From the NCBI GenBank assembly GCA_000403035.1, contig AQSL01000137.1, forward strand, positions 1 through 29,106: a DNA stretch of 29,106 bases, in the 5' to 3' direction. The stretch comes from Candidatus Latescibacter anaerobius SCGC AAA252-E07 (GTDB lineage: Bacteria; Latescibacterota; Latescibacteria; Latescibacterales; Latescibacteraceae). The translations under genes and the position numbers were made by a program. Positions 1-8,540 of the stretch are shown piece after piece (position 1 is the stretch's first letter; the number at the start of each line of letters is the position of its first letter). The notes under the pieces are model-generated. The model was not told where the DNA came from. It was given only the letters and a program-made list of their open reading frames with translations, and ran no database searches.

Positions 1-56
1 TTCCTGCCACCTTTGGGGGAAGGATGTCCGAAGGACAAGAAGGGGGCTTTTCATAA
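1..56. repeat. G-rich hairpin block at window edge
   Basis: This short GC-rich stretch differs sharply from the very AT-rich 300 bases that follow. It holds a compact hairpin GTCC-GAA-GGAC and G runs (GGGGGAAGG, AAGGGGG) on either side of it. It looks like the end of a dispersed intergenic repeat or of a transcript terminator lying outside the window. It is cut by the window edge, so its nature cannot be settled. Confidence 0.3.
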
Positions 57-324
57 AGCAATCAACAGAATTTAACCGGACAGTTCTGAGTATATTTATA
101 TAATTAGAAAGTTCAAATTTTTTAAGTATTGCTTTCTTATAGAAGACTTCGTAATATTTTAAAAAAATGACAAATTATCAAATTAAAATAACATAGTTGT
201 ATAATATGCATATAACCTCTTTAATATAATAGGGTTGCATTTAGTCTAATATGGTAGAATAACTGCTGAGTGAAATAATTTTTTAATTTTTTAATTTTTT
301 TTAATAATAAGTTAATATTTAAAC

Positions 325-353
325 TTGACAAGATAATTTTAAGGATTTATTAT
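325..353 (+). promoter_or_regulatory. Near-consensus promoter of the 581-6328 operon
   Basis: The -35 box TTGACA lies at 325-330 and the -10 box TATTAT at 348-353, separated by exactly 17 bases. Transcription would start near 360, giving a leader of about 220 bases before the first gene. The flanks are extremely AT-rich. It fits the sigma-70 consensus well; use in vivo is inferred. Confidence 0.6.
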
Positions 354-430
354 ATATCAATCGTTTCAATTATTATTTATTTGGAATTTAGTTTTTTTTC
401 ATTATAACCAAAAACTTTAAACAAAGGTAT

Positions 431-568
431 AGTGTCCGACAGGTGGAGCAAGGAGGTGGTTATCCAATCCTGTTGGTTATAGTTAACTTTCAATAATGAA
501 GCTCCTTGGTAAATATAGGGAATTTGTCTGACATCTCCCGGATACAATAAGTAAACCGGGTAATCAGA
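431..568 (+). promoter_or_regulatory. Foldable 5' leader (possible structured RNA)
   Basis: The leader can fold into several stems. CAAGGAG (449-455) pairs with CTCCTTG (502-508) around an inner hairpin CCAA-tcctg-TTGG. GGAGC (445-449) can instead pair with GCTCC (501-505), an alternative to the first stem. A further hairpin CCCGG (537-541)/CCGGG (556-560) stands just before the ribosome binding site. Similar 12-base units, TGTCCGACAGGT and TGTCTGACATCT, bracket the fold. It matches no riboswitch consensus known to me. It could be a regulatory leader or simply mRNA-stabilising structure. Confidence 0.3.
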
Positions 569-580
569 GTGGAGGTTACA

Positions 581-2818
581 TTGCTTAGGTGCGTTAAATA
601 CTGTGCAATGGGTTTATTACTAATCGGGCTTTTGCTCGTACTTTTTGTTAGTCCGGTTTTTGCTGCTGTTGAGGCAGTAGAAGCTTTTAGTGATTCTACC
701 TGGTCTAACGAAATTTATTATATTTCAAGTTTATCAGGTTATTATGGTGAGACAGTCGGTTATGATGATATAACAATCTGGATGACTGCTGTTGATGAAT
801 ATGAACTTTATGTTAACGGCGAGCGTATTGATACCGAAGACACCAATGATAACAACTGGGCGACCGTTGAACAATATATTGTCAATGTAAGTGATAATAC
901 AGTAAATATCGGTGTCAGGGTTGTTAATCATGGTGAAGGTAATGGCAATGGATTGATTATGGACATCCAAGCCGGATCTGATAATCTTGGAACAACTACC
1001 AAAATCAGAGAAGCTGTAGAAGTCAGTGGGGAGTTACATGCAGTTCCGGTAGCCTGGTGGTGTTTCGATAACCAGGCGAAAGAAGATATTGGCTTCGGTG
1101 ATGATTGGTACACGCTTGATTTTCAAGATATATTTACTGATGTTGGAAAAACAAGCCTTATGAGACGTGCTATGCTCGGGAGGTTTAATGAGGATGTTGA
1201 GCACACATTCAATCCCGGCATAGAGATTATAACCGGATATTTACATTCTAATGTTGATATCGGTTATACGGTAGGCGGCGGTATTGCATTACGGCGAATC
1301 GAAGGTGAAAATATTGCGCTTGGTAAACCTGCCCAGGATATTAAATTAACTGACGGTGATCTTGATAGAGGTTTCACTTATATGTCAAGGCCTCTTGGAG
1401 ATACTCAGTATGTTGACCTGGGAAGAATCTACCGTGTTAACAGGATGACTCTTTACACTGGCGGTGGGAATGTCGCTGATTTTGAAAGAAAGTCTCTTCG
1501 CGGATATGCTGTTGAAATCTCGCTTGACGAATTCCGCTGGGAAGAGGTTGGAGTTATCCATGAAATTGGCGAATTAAATATTGATGAAGGTGGTCATGAT
1601 AATTATTCAGTTAATTTTCCACCTGAATGGGCCCGTTATGTAAGGTACAATGTTACCGAGACCAGAATTGAAATGCCGAATGTCGGCGAGATTATGATGT
1701 TTGGTCTGGGTTATGCATTAGAGGGTAAATATGAATCGCCTTGGTTTGATTTAGATTCGCCTGATATGGTCAAAAATTTTGATATGGTGGAATGGGATGG
1801 TGATATTCTCGATGGGACCAAGCTTACCATTCAGACCCAGACAAAAAATGGCGTTGATGGTTTACCGAGTCCCTGGAGTGCTCCTTCGATTTCTAAATCG
1901 TATACGTTTGATTCACCTGAACCTGCAACACATTTCAGGTATCGTATTAATTTGGAAACGCAGGATCCTTTCAGAACACCAATTTTTAAGAAGCTGAAGG
2001 TTACCTATTCAAACGTTGGTCAGCCTGTTACTTATGCTGATGGATATGTGATGCCAAATCGTGTTGCGATGGGCGCCGATTCGACATACACATATTTCCT
2101 GGGTTATACGCTTGATGCAGGACAGAATATTAATCAATTGGTACTATCTGTTCCGGGTTATACAACCCTTAATAGTATTTATTGTTCGGATTTGAGTGCC
2201 GAGATAGATATCGATGAGGGTAATACGTATTCAACAATTGATTCACTTTACGTGACATTCGCAAATCCGGTTACAGATACAAATGTCTCAGGAGCTGATA
2301 CCTTATATATCTCATTCGATACCAAGCTTTTGGGAAATTCCCATACGTTTAATGCATTTCTCTATAATTCTACCATGAATGATGGTGCAGGTCCCTTAAT
2401 GGTATGGGAAAACAAGGAATTAGGTTCTGATACTGTTATTGTGTCTTCACTTTTGAAGAGTATTTTGACCAATGTGAAGGCGATGCCCAAAGTATTCACG
2501 CCAAACAATGATGGGAAAAATGATTTTACCGTCATAGAGTTTACTCTTGCCAAAGTAGAAACTAATGTGATGATAAAAATGTTCAATACTTCCGGATCGT
2601 TAGTTGCTACGGTTACTGATGAGGTTTTGGGGAATCGTGCCTATTCGGTAGAAAAGTCTGCCTCGAATATTGGCGAAGCGAAGACTCTGCCTGGATACTG
2701 GGATGGCAAGGATGAGGATGGAGATCTCGTACCCCCGGGAATTTATATCTACCAGGTTATTGCAGATACTGATGATGGAGATGTAATTGAGGGTGGTACT
2801 GTCGTTGTGGCTTATTAG
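581..2818 (+). CDS. Secreted discoidin-domain protein with FlgD-Ig-type C-terminus
   Basis: This is an exported cell-surface protein of 745 residues. The preferred start is TTG at 581, because GGAGG (571-575) sits five bases before it; the longer frame from GTG 569 would place that site inside the gene. A signal peptide covers about residues 1-29 (hydrophobic core, then SPVFA). Residues about 240-380 look like a discoidin (F5/8 type C) carbohydrate-binding fold (ENIALGKPA, then QYVDLGRIYRVNRM). Residues about 636-745 match the FlgD-Ig or gliding-motility-associated C-terminal fold (VFTPNNDGKNDF, GYWDGKDEDG, PPGIYIYQV), which in FCB bacteria often caps proteins exported by type IX-like systems. 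No catalytic motif was seen. It is first in a three-gene run with a PorV-like protein. The domain calls are from motif reading only; ligand and export route are inferred. Confidence 0.8.
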   Translation: MLRCVKYCAMGLLLIGLLLVLFVSPVFAAVEAVEAFSDSTWSNEIYYISSLSGYYGETVGYDDITIWMTAVDEYELYVNGERIDTEDTNDNNWATVEQYIVNVSDNTVNIGVRVVNHGEGNGNGLIMDIQAGSDNLGTTTKIREAVEVSGELHAVPVAWWCFDNQAKEDIGFGDDWYTLDFQDIFTDVGKTSLMRRAMLGRFNEDVEHTFNPGIEIITGYLHSNVDIGYTVGGGIALRRIEGENIALGKPAQDIKLTDGDLDRGFTYMSRPLGDTQYVDLGRIYRVNRMTLYTGGGNVADFERKSLRGYAVEISLDEFRWEEVGVIHEIGELNIDEGGHDNYSVNFPPEWARYVRYNVTETRIEMPNVGEIMMFGLGYALEGKYESPWFDLDSPDMVKNFDMVEWDGDILDGTKLTIQTQTKNGVDGLPSPWSAPSISKSYTFDSPEPATHFRYRINLETQDPFRTPIFKKLKVTYSNVGQPVTYADGYVMPNRVAMGADSTYTYFLGYTLDAGQNINQLVLSVPGYTTLNSIYCSDLSAEIDIDEGNTYSTIDSLYVTFANPVTDTNVSGADTLYISFDTKLLGNSHTFNAFLYNSTMNDGAGPLMVWENKELGSDTVIVSSLLKSILTNVKAMPKVFTPNNDGKNDFTVIEFTLAKVETNVMIKMFNTSGSLVATVTDEVLGNRAYSVEKSASNIGEAKTLPGYWDGKDEDGDLVPPGIYIYQVIADTDDGDVIEGGTVVVAY

Positions 2819-2832
2819 CTTTTCTATAGAGT

Positions 2833-2855
2833 GAGATCCGAAAAGAGATCCGAAA
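2833..2855 (+). repeat. Tandem GAGATCCGAAA repeat
   Basis: Two perfect copies of GAGATCCGAAA (2833-2843 and 2845-2855), separated by one A, lie in the 80-base gap after the first gene of the operon. They form no terminator, so read-through to the PorV-like gene is possible. Function unknown. Confidence 0.5.
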
Positions 2856-2898
2856 CACGTTTGGTTTTTAACTGCACAATTAGACGGGTATATGTAAT

Positions 2899-3861
2899 AT
2901 GACGAGTAAAATGTACAAAATTAGGGGAAAAACAGACATTCAGCGAAAACTTACATGCATTGTAGTTTTTTCTGTAACTGTTATGTTGTTCACAGTATCA
3001 ATAGCACAAGCTGCATTTTTTGATACTGCCGGTAAAAGTGCCAGAGCAATGGGAATGGGTGAAGTATTTCTTGTTTCATCAGATGATGCTACTGGATACT
3101 GGTATAATCCTGCTGGTTTATCGAGATTTAAAGAGAAGCAAATAGGTATTGGATATGGTAAGCCGGCTGCCTTTATTTCAGATTTGATGAGCACCCAGAT
3201 AAATTTTGTTACTCCCATGGGCGAAAATGGAGGTCTCGGTTTAGGCATAGCATATAGCGGTATCGATGTAGCTTCTGATATGGTGTTAAGCGGCGCTTAT
3301 GGCATGTCTATGGGTGAGAATTTTTCTTTTGGCGGTAATATTAAGATTATGAGATGGGCGGCAGAAGGGCAGAAAAACGCTTATGGTGCGGGAACTGATG
3401 ATAATATTTCAAAAGTTTCTTTCTCACTTGATTTAAGTGCTGCTTATTCATTTGGGGAATCCTTTGGACTTGATGATTTTGTCGCTGGTGTTTATCTGAA
3501 AGATGCCATCATGCCGAATATTTCCGAATCCGGAGATGATGGCGGGAAGCTTCCAATTGAAATTGGTATAGGTCTTATGACTCAGAAGAATCTTTTGGCT
3601 ATTGGAGGTGATGTTGCAATAGTTGATGGTATGACGGTTTTTAAAATCGGTGCCGAATCTGGTATCACAGGATCGGATTTAAAGATCAGGGGTGGATTCA
3701 TTTATGGCAGCGATTTTAAAGATGAACTGGAAAAATCAGATATTGATATCGGTTTAGGGTATTCATTCAGTTCTCTTATTTTCGATTATGCATATAATCT
3801 GCCGATGGCTTTTAAAGAAACAGGCGGCAAGCATTACGTATCTTTTGGAATTTCTTTTTAA
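2899..3861 (+). CDS. PorV/PorQ-like (UPF0164) outer-membrane barrel protein
   Basis: This 320-residue exported barrel resembles the UPF0164/PorV family, which is related to FadL/OmpP1 transporters. Residues 1-38 contain a signal peptide ending SIAQA. The N-terminus of the mature protein carries the family signature: FFDTAGKSARAMGMGEV, then DDATGYWYNPAGLSR. Alternating Gly-rich beta strands follow to the end, and the last residue is the aromatic Phe expected of an outer-membrane barrel. In Bacteroidetes, PorV carries type IX cargo from the translocon to the attachment machinery. It sits 80 bases after a protein with a FlgD-Ig-type C-terminus, so a similar cargo-handling role is plausible but not shown. 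No clear Shine-Dalgarno site precedes ATG 2899; ATG 2911 is an alternative. Confidence 0.8.
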   Translation: MTSKMYKIRGKTDIQRKLTCIVVFSVTVMLFTVSIAQAAFFDTAGKSARAMGMGEVFLVSSDDATGYWYNPAGLSRFKEKQIGIGYGKPAAFISDLMSTQINFVTPMGENGGLGLGIAYSGIDVASDMVLSGAYGMSMGENFSFGGNIKIMRWAAEGQKNAYGAGTDDNISKVSFSLDLSAAYSFGESFGLDDFVAGVYLKDAIMPNISESGDDGGKLPIEIGIGLMTQKNLLAIGGDVAIVDGMTVFKIGAESGITGSDLKIRGGFIYGSDFKDELEKSDIDIGLGYSFSSLIFDYAYNLPMAFKETGGKHYVSFGISF

Positions 3862-3892
3862 TAGAGGATAAAAGATAGGATAGACGGTACCT

Positions 3893-6328
3893 ATGAAAAA
3901 GATATGTCGATTTAGAAAATTTTATGCTGGTATAGCATGTTTTTGTGTGATAGTGCTTGGGTTTGTCCAATCACCTGATGCTCAAGGTTTTATATCACGG
4001 GAAGCAAGGCCACGGTGGGAAGATCGTTATGAGAACTTCAGTAACTACGATCTCAGAAAGTATCCTGACACGTTGATTGAGAGACTGAATAAACAGGAGG
4101 GTGATCCTGAATTTGTTAATCCTGTATGGCATGGGCCAGCTGATCCTGTTACATTTGATAGGTTTGGAAACTTTCTTTTGCCGGGTGGTGATATTTATAA
4201 TTTAACCTGGGATATGTCCGATGTCGGTGCGAGGAGTTTTTATGGCGATAACGCTGCAAATATTTTCAACAATCTTATGATTTCGTCTGATGAGTTCTCG
4301 AACTGGGAGACGAAATTCATGGTTGGTACGAACTTACGCGCTTATTTCACACCGTCAACCTTAAAAAGGACGAATTTTAATGGTGTCAGGTGGGATGCTT
4401 CTTCAAGAAAGAATAGTTTTACTTTTTTAGCATCGGTTGGCACCAGACCTCCTTCGGATTATGAACGTCAATCCTGGCATTACAACAATTTGTTTGGCGC
4501 TTACTGGGAGAGTATTCTTGGTGACGTTCTTAAACTCGGCGGTAGTTTTGTCACACGTCAACGTGGAACCGAATCTTATTCAAACAAGGACATTGCCAGT
4601 GGATTCAGGGGAATTAAAGAAAAAGAGATGCCCCGATATGTATATGTTATTGTCACGGATGATTCTCCGGAAGATGCTTCGAATGGAACAAGGGTTTACC
4701 AGGTGAAAGCGCTTGTTAACGGGAAAGAAGCTCAAATTCCCCAGAGATCTTTCATGATTAGAGATATTATTAATAAAAAGAAATTTACTGATCTTCAATG
4801 GCAGACCCAGTATCTTTTCAGCCGTGTATCAGATGGTGAATCTATCCCGTACATTCCCGAGACAATTGAAAATGTACAATACACGAAGGGCTCATGGTTT
4901 TTAGATCTGATTAATGCCGGTGATCCAGGAGTTGTATTAAGGCAGATATTTAATAAGAGTGGTGAGGCCGGTGTTCTGGGGTATTTGAATATTGAAGATC
5001 CTGATAATCCTGAAGATCCTCAGGGCAGGATTTTCGGTGCAGATTTATCTCAGGGTTATCTGGAAGCTTATGGAACAGATGCAATAATCTATGAATTTCT
5101 TGTTCCGCCTCAAGCACGTGAGCTTTCTTTCAATGTTCTGGTCGCGAACGATTATTGTATAGATGTTATTTCTGCAATTCCGAGCAGGCAACAGGAAAGT
5201 ATGGGTGCCTGGGAGGATAAGCCGGGTGGTGAGACCTGGGTGGGCGGTAACTGGAGTCCTTTATATGAAACCAAGCATTGCAGAAAGGCTCCCGGCAAAA
5301 TTACCGATTATTCCAACACCGGTTGGGTAAACGTTGATTATAACCGCTTAACAGGGGTTAATGTTTATGGTTTGAACCTCGAATTAAAATGGCGTGGTTT
5401 GTTCATTCGTGGTGAAATCAATGAGTATAATTCGTTATGGTCCTATCCAATTCATCAGTATTTGAAAGGCGAAAAGCAAGATAAGGAAAGTGCCAGAGCC
5501 TGGTTTGTTAATATTGAGCAGGATTTTGGTAAGTGGAGTGTTGGTGGGGAAGTCTTCGATTATCCGAATGAATATATGGAATTTTGGTCGACTGTTGATG
5601 ATAATGACGATAACGATAGGTATACCGGTGGCTCTGAATATCCCGGATTAAATATTGACTGGGACCGTGCTCCAAACGATCAACATATTGATACAAGATG
5701 GACCGGATCACCGTATATAACCTATTATTTTGACGGGATCAGTTTTGGCGATGATTTCAACCATAACGGTATTATTGATGAACGTGAAAACGATTATGCT
5801 CCGGATTTGCCCTATGACAGGGATTCGAAAGGACAGCATTATTTTCTGAAGATAAAACCCAGAGAATACACTTTGGTGTCGTTAGGCCATTACGATATTA
5901 AACAGGGATACCTTGACGGTCAAAACCTGACAGATTATTTCAAAGCCGAACACATGCAAAGAATTGGCAGTATCTTTGAAGTCGGAGTTTTCCACAGGAC
6001 TGAACGTGTTAAAGATGATTATAAATCAAATAATACGTATACACAATACTGGGGCCCGTCAGGACGGTTTAATAATCTGGCGTATAAGAATTGCTGGGTT
6101 AATTCATCGATGGTGAAGACCAGGTTTTCGCCAATCTCCAACCTGAACATCATAAACAATTTTAAGTATGATTCCATACACCGTGTTGGCGATTTGTCTA
6201 TTGAAGGGTCCTATGTCCAGCAATCTCTCAAAGCCCCGGCGGATATTATAACTTCGTCATCTGTGCATAAAGCTGATTATACGTTCCGGCTGGCAGATTT
6301 TCGCCTCATTCCTGATATTTACTGTTAA
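3893..6328 (+). CDS. Large outer-membrane-type protein, possibly C-terminally truncated
   Basis: I do not recognise this 811-residue family. Residues 1-31 form a signal peptide (hydrophobic core, then SPDAQ). Much of the protein, especially residues about 95-210 and 490-800, shows alternating aromatic and polar strands typical of beta barrels. A D/N-rich segment near residue 625 (DDFNHNGIIDERE) resembles a calcium-binding loop. It starts 31 bases after the PorV-like gene and is probably co-transcribed with it and with the discoidin protein. The end is odd: it stops at IPDIYC in what reads like mid-barrel, without the usual terminal aromatic residue. A TAA follows, then low-complexity AT-rich sequence and a repeat element 115 bases later. 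A shortened gene is possible. Surface location is well supported; function is unknown. Confidence 0.75.
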   Translation: MKKICRFRKFYAGIACFCVIVLGFVQSPDAQGFISREARPRWEDRYENFSNYDLRKYPDTLIERLNKQEGDPEFVNPVWHGPADPVTFDRFGNFLLPGGDIYNLTWDMSDVGARSFYGDNAANIFNNLMISSDEFSNWETKFMVGTNLRAYFTPSTLKRTNFNGVRWDASSRKNSFTFLASVGTRPPSDYERQSWHYNNLFGAYWESILGDVLKLGGSFVTRQRGTESYSNKDIASGFRGIKEKEMPRYVYVIVTDDSPEDASNGTRVYQVKALVNGKEAQIPQRSFMIRDIINKKKFTDLQWQTQYLFSRVSDGESIPYIPETIENVQYTKGSWFLDLINAGDPGVVLRQIFNKSGEAGVLGYLNIEDPDNPEDPQGRIFGADLSQGYLEAYGTDAIIYEFLVPPQARELSFNVLVANDYCIDVISAIPSRQQESMGAWEDKPGGETWVGGNWSPLYETKHCRKAPGKITDYSNTGWVNVDYNRLTGVNVYGLNLELKWRGLFIRGEINEYNSLWSYPIHQYLKGEKQDKESARAWFVNIEQDFGKWSVGGEVFDYPNEYMEFWSTVDDNDDNDRYTGGSEYPGLNIDWDRAPNDQHIDTRWTGSPYITYYFDGISFGDDFNHNGIIDERENDYAPDLPYDRDSKGQHYFLKIKPREYTLVSLGHYDIKQGYLDGQNLTDYFKAEHMQRIGSIFEVGVFHRTERVKDDYKSNNTYTQYWGPSGRFNNLAYKNCWVNSSMVKTRFSPISNLNIINNFKYDSIHRVGDLSIEGSYVQQSLKAPADIITSSSVHKADYTFRLADFRLIPDIYC

Positions 6329-6410
6329 TTACGGTCATCATACTATTATTTATTGCTTCTATATATTTATATATTTCTTCTATATATTACTTCATATTTT
6401 GAACAAGGGC

Positions 6411-6433
6411 AAGGTTATTCTACTAACCTTTTT
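6411..6433 (+). terminator. Rho-independent-like terminator after the first operon
   Basis: The stem AAGGTT (6411-6416)/AACCTT (6425-6430) with an 8-base loop runs into a short T tract. The stem has low GC content, so it may be weak. It lies 83 bases after the stop of the large outer-membrane-type gene. Confidence 0.45.
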
Positions 6434-6442
6434 AAAAAAAAT

Positions 6443-6651
6443 CTGGTGACAAACTCATACCTTCAGGGTAATGAGCCGTCAAGGGCCGGCCTGAAAATAA
6501 AATAAATTAATGAATACATATTACGTGCGGCAATCCAATGACAAACAATATGTTTATAAAATGACCGGCTTTTCTTGCCATTGACAGCAACATATTCATA
6601 TATTTAAAGCCGGAGCGCGTGAAAAGACTTTTTCACCACCCTCTTAAAAGA
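6443..6651 (+). repeat. Composite intergenic repeat: 51-bp module plus right half of three-hairpin element
   Basis: Bases 6443-6493 match 18703-18753 at 42 of 51 positions (CTGGT...GGCCGGCCTG). Bases 6573-6651 carry the right half of the three-hairpin repeat seen better at 16092-16241. That half is a TTGACAGC core edge, an AT-rich spacer, then GCGTGAAAAGACTTTTTCAC followed by CACCCTCTTAAAAG. Between them, GACCGGC and GCCGG echo the module's GGCCGGCC. It lies between two gene blocks. The rest of the 630-base gap is AT-rich with no gene. Confidence 0.7.
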
Positions 6652-6776
6652 GACATTGACTTTTACAAAAAAATTATTATTTCCTATATATTAATAATAT
6701 TGTTATACATTAACAATAGTTTATTATTTTTCAATAATCTTTTCTATTGACCGAAAAAAAGTGAGATTATATTTGT

Positions 6777-6805
6777 TTTACATTACAAATCCATTGATGT
6801 ATTAT
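6777..6805 (+). promoter_or_regulatory. Candidate promoter for the transglutaminase-like gene
   Basis: TTTACA at 6777-6782 and TATTAT at 6800-6805 are 17 bases apart. This predicts a start near 6812 and a leader of about 145 bases. A weaker alternative, TTGACC at 6747-6752 with TATTTG 17 bases later, lies just upstream. Confidence 0.45.
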
Positions 6806-6958
6806 TTTCATTTCACAGGAACGGCTCAATCATACGGAAATCCGAACCGTAAACGTTGTTCCTCTTACCTGATATTGCAGAAAAATAAAATTATGGATTA
6901 AACGATTGATTTTTAAGTCAGTTGTCCAGATTCAACAATTTTTATAAGGAATACTGAA

Positions 6959-8467
6959 ATGAGAACGCTTGAAATTTTACCGATTATGGTAGTATTCATT
7001 TTCATTGCTCCATGCATATCTCTCTTTGCCCAGGACAGCTTTGATGATTTTATCAAGGACCAAGATAAGGTTTTTGAACAATTGCAAAAAGAGTCTGAAA
7101 AGGAATTTGAACGGATACAAAAAGTGGATGCGGAATTCGCAGAAATTCTCAGCAGGGCATGGAAGGAATTGGAATTGAACACTGGTATTGATCCCGATCC
7201 TACACCGAAACCGGAAAAAATCCCTGTTGCCAAACCATCCGAAGTCCCCGAACCTACTCCACCACCGGAAGAACCCGAAGAAGTCAAACCGGAAGTTGAG
7301 CCAAAAATAACACCCCCTGAATCACCGAAACCAAAGGTTGAAATAAAACAAATACAGGTACCCGCAAAGGAAGGTGAACCGTTATCTGTTGAATTTTTCG
7401 ATACCCGGTTACGCGTTTATTTTGACAAACGATTGAAACAGAGCATTGGAGAAACCATTTCAGAAAGTACCATCAGTAAGTTCTGGGAAACTCTGAGCAC
7501 ATGCAAGTATCAACCTCTCGTTCAACAGGTCATTGACCTGAAAGAACGGTTGGGATTAAATGATTGGGGATACTGCATATTATTGGATGCTGTTTCAGAA
7601 GGCATTTACGGACAACTCGCAAATGAACGATTGCTGTTTTCATGGTTCATGCTGGTGAAATCGGGATATAATGCCCGTGTCGGTTTTTACGGCAGGGATG
7701 TTTATCTTCTCCTCCCTTCATTGAATACCGTATTTGGTACTCCTTATTACGTGCTTGATAACAAAAACTTTTTCCTAACTTTTCTTGGAACACCAAAAAG
7801 AGAATTAAAATCCCTCTATACCTACGAGGGAAGCTATCAGGATGCTCAAAAACTGATAGATTTTAATATGTACCGGTCTTTGGATATCAGTAAAAGCGCA
7901 TCTCAGAAAAAGTTTACTTTTACATACAAGAATAAAACATACAACCTTTCATTAAATGTAAATAAAAATATGATCAACTTTTTTGAATCATATCCGCAAA
8001 CAAATCTGAATGTTTATTTCAGGGCGGCAATGTCGTCCGAAATTGCACATTCCCTGCTTGAAGGGCTGCGGCCCATTATTAAAGATAAGAGCGAAAGTGA
8101 AGCGGTAAATATACTCCTTCGTTTCGTACAATCTGCTTTCGCTTATAAAACCGATGATTCACAGTTTGGAGAGGAAAAGTATCTTTTCTCCGAGGAAACG
8201 TTATTTTACCCTTATTCGGATTGTGAGGACCGCTCAATACTCTTTTCATTTCTTGTAAAGAATCTTTTAGGGCTTGAGGTCATCGGGCTTGACTATCCCG
8301 GTCATATTGCAACAGCGGTTTATTTTAATACAAATGTAGATGGTGACTCAATACATTATAATAATAAAAAATATATTATATGCGACCCCACCTATTTATA
8401 TGCGGATTATGGCGAATGTATGCCAAAATTTAAAAACGTAACCCCTGAAATCATTACCATGAATTAG
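6959..8467 (+). CDS. Secreted transglutaminase-like (papain-fold) protein
   Basis: This 502-residue exported protein has a C-terminal transglutaminase core. The Cys-His-Asp triad reads Cys422 in YSDCEDRS, His449 in GHIATAV and Asp476 in CDPTY. That order and spacing fit cysteine proteases or amide-forming enzymes of this fold. Residues 1-25 are a signal peptide (ending SLFAQ). A charged, probably coiled-coil stretch covers about 28-75. A Pro/Glu/Lys-rich linker (about 78-127) would span an envelope layer. ATG 6959 has AAGGAA seven bases upstream. A zinc-ribbon gene follows after 73 bases on the same strand. All three catalytic residues are intact, so activity is likely, but the substrate cannot be read. 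An envelope or surface-protein processing role is inferred. Confidence 0.8.
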   Translation: MRTLEILPIMVVFIFIAPCISLFAQDSFDDFIKDQDKVFEQLQKESEKEFERIQKVDAEFAEILSRAWKELELNTGIDPDPTPKPEKIPVAKPSEVPEPTPPPEEPEEVKPEVEPKITPPESPKPKVEIKQIQVPAKEGEPLSVEFFDTRLRVYFDKRLKQSIGETISESTISKFWETLSTCKYQPLVQQVIDLKERLGLNDWGYCILLDAVSEGIYGQLANERLLFSWFMLVKSGYNARVGFYGRDVYLLLPSLNTVFGTPYYVLDNKNFFLTFLGTPKRELKSLYTYEGSYQDAQKLIDFNMYRSLDISKSASQKKFTFTYKNKTYNLSLNVNKNMINFFESYPQTNLNVYFRAAMSSEIAHSLLEGLRPIIKDKSESEAVNILLRFVQSAFAYKTDDSQFGEEKYLFSEETLFYPYSDCEDRSILFSFLVKNLLGLEVIGLDYPGHIATAVYFNTNVDGDSIHYNNKKYIICDPTYLYADYGECMPKFKNVTPEIITMN

Positions 8468-8540
8468 ACATTATTGAGATTTTGTTTTCATTGGCAAAGA
8501 AATAAGTATTAAACGGTGAAAAACATATTCGAGATAAACA

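Noticed and set aside
451..466. AAGGAGGTGGTTATCC resembling the complement of the 16S rRNA 3' end
   Set aside because: Only the anti-anti-Shine-Dalgarno part matches; no other rRNA sequence surrounds it, and it is better explained as a stem arm of the leader.
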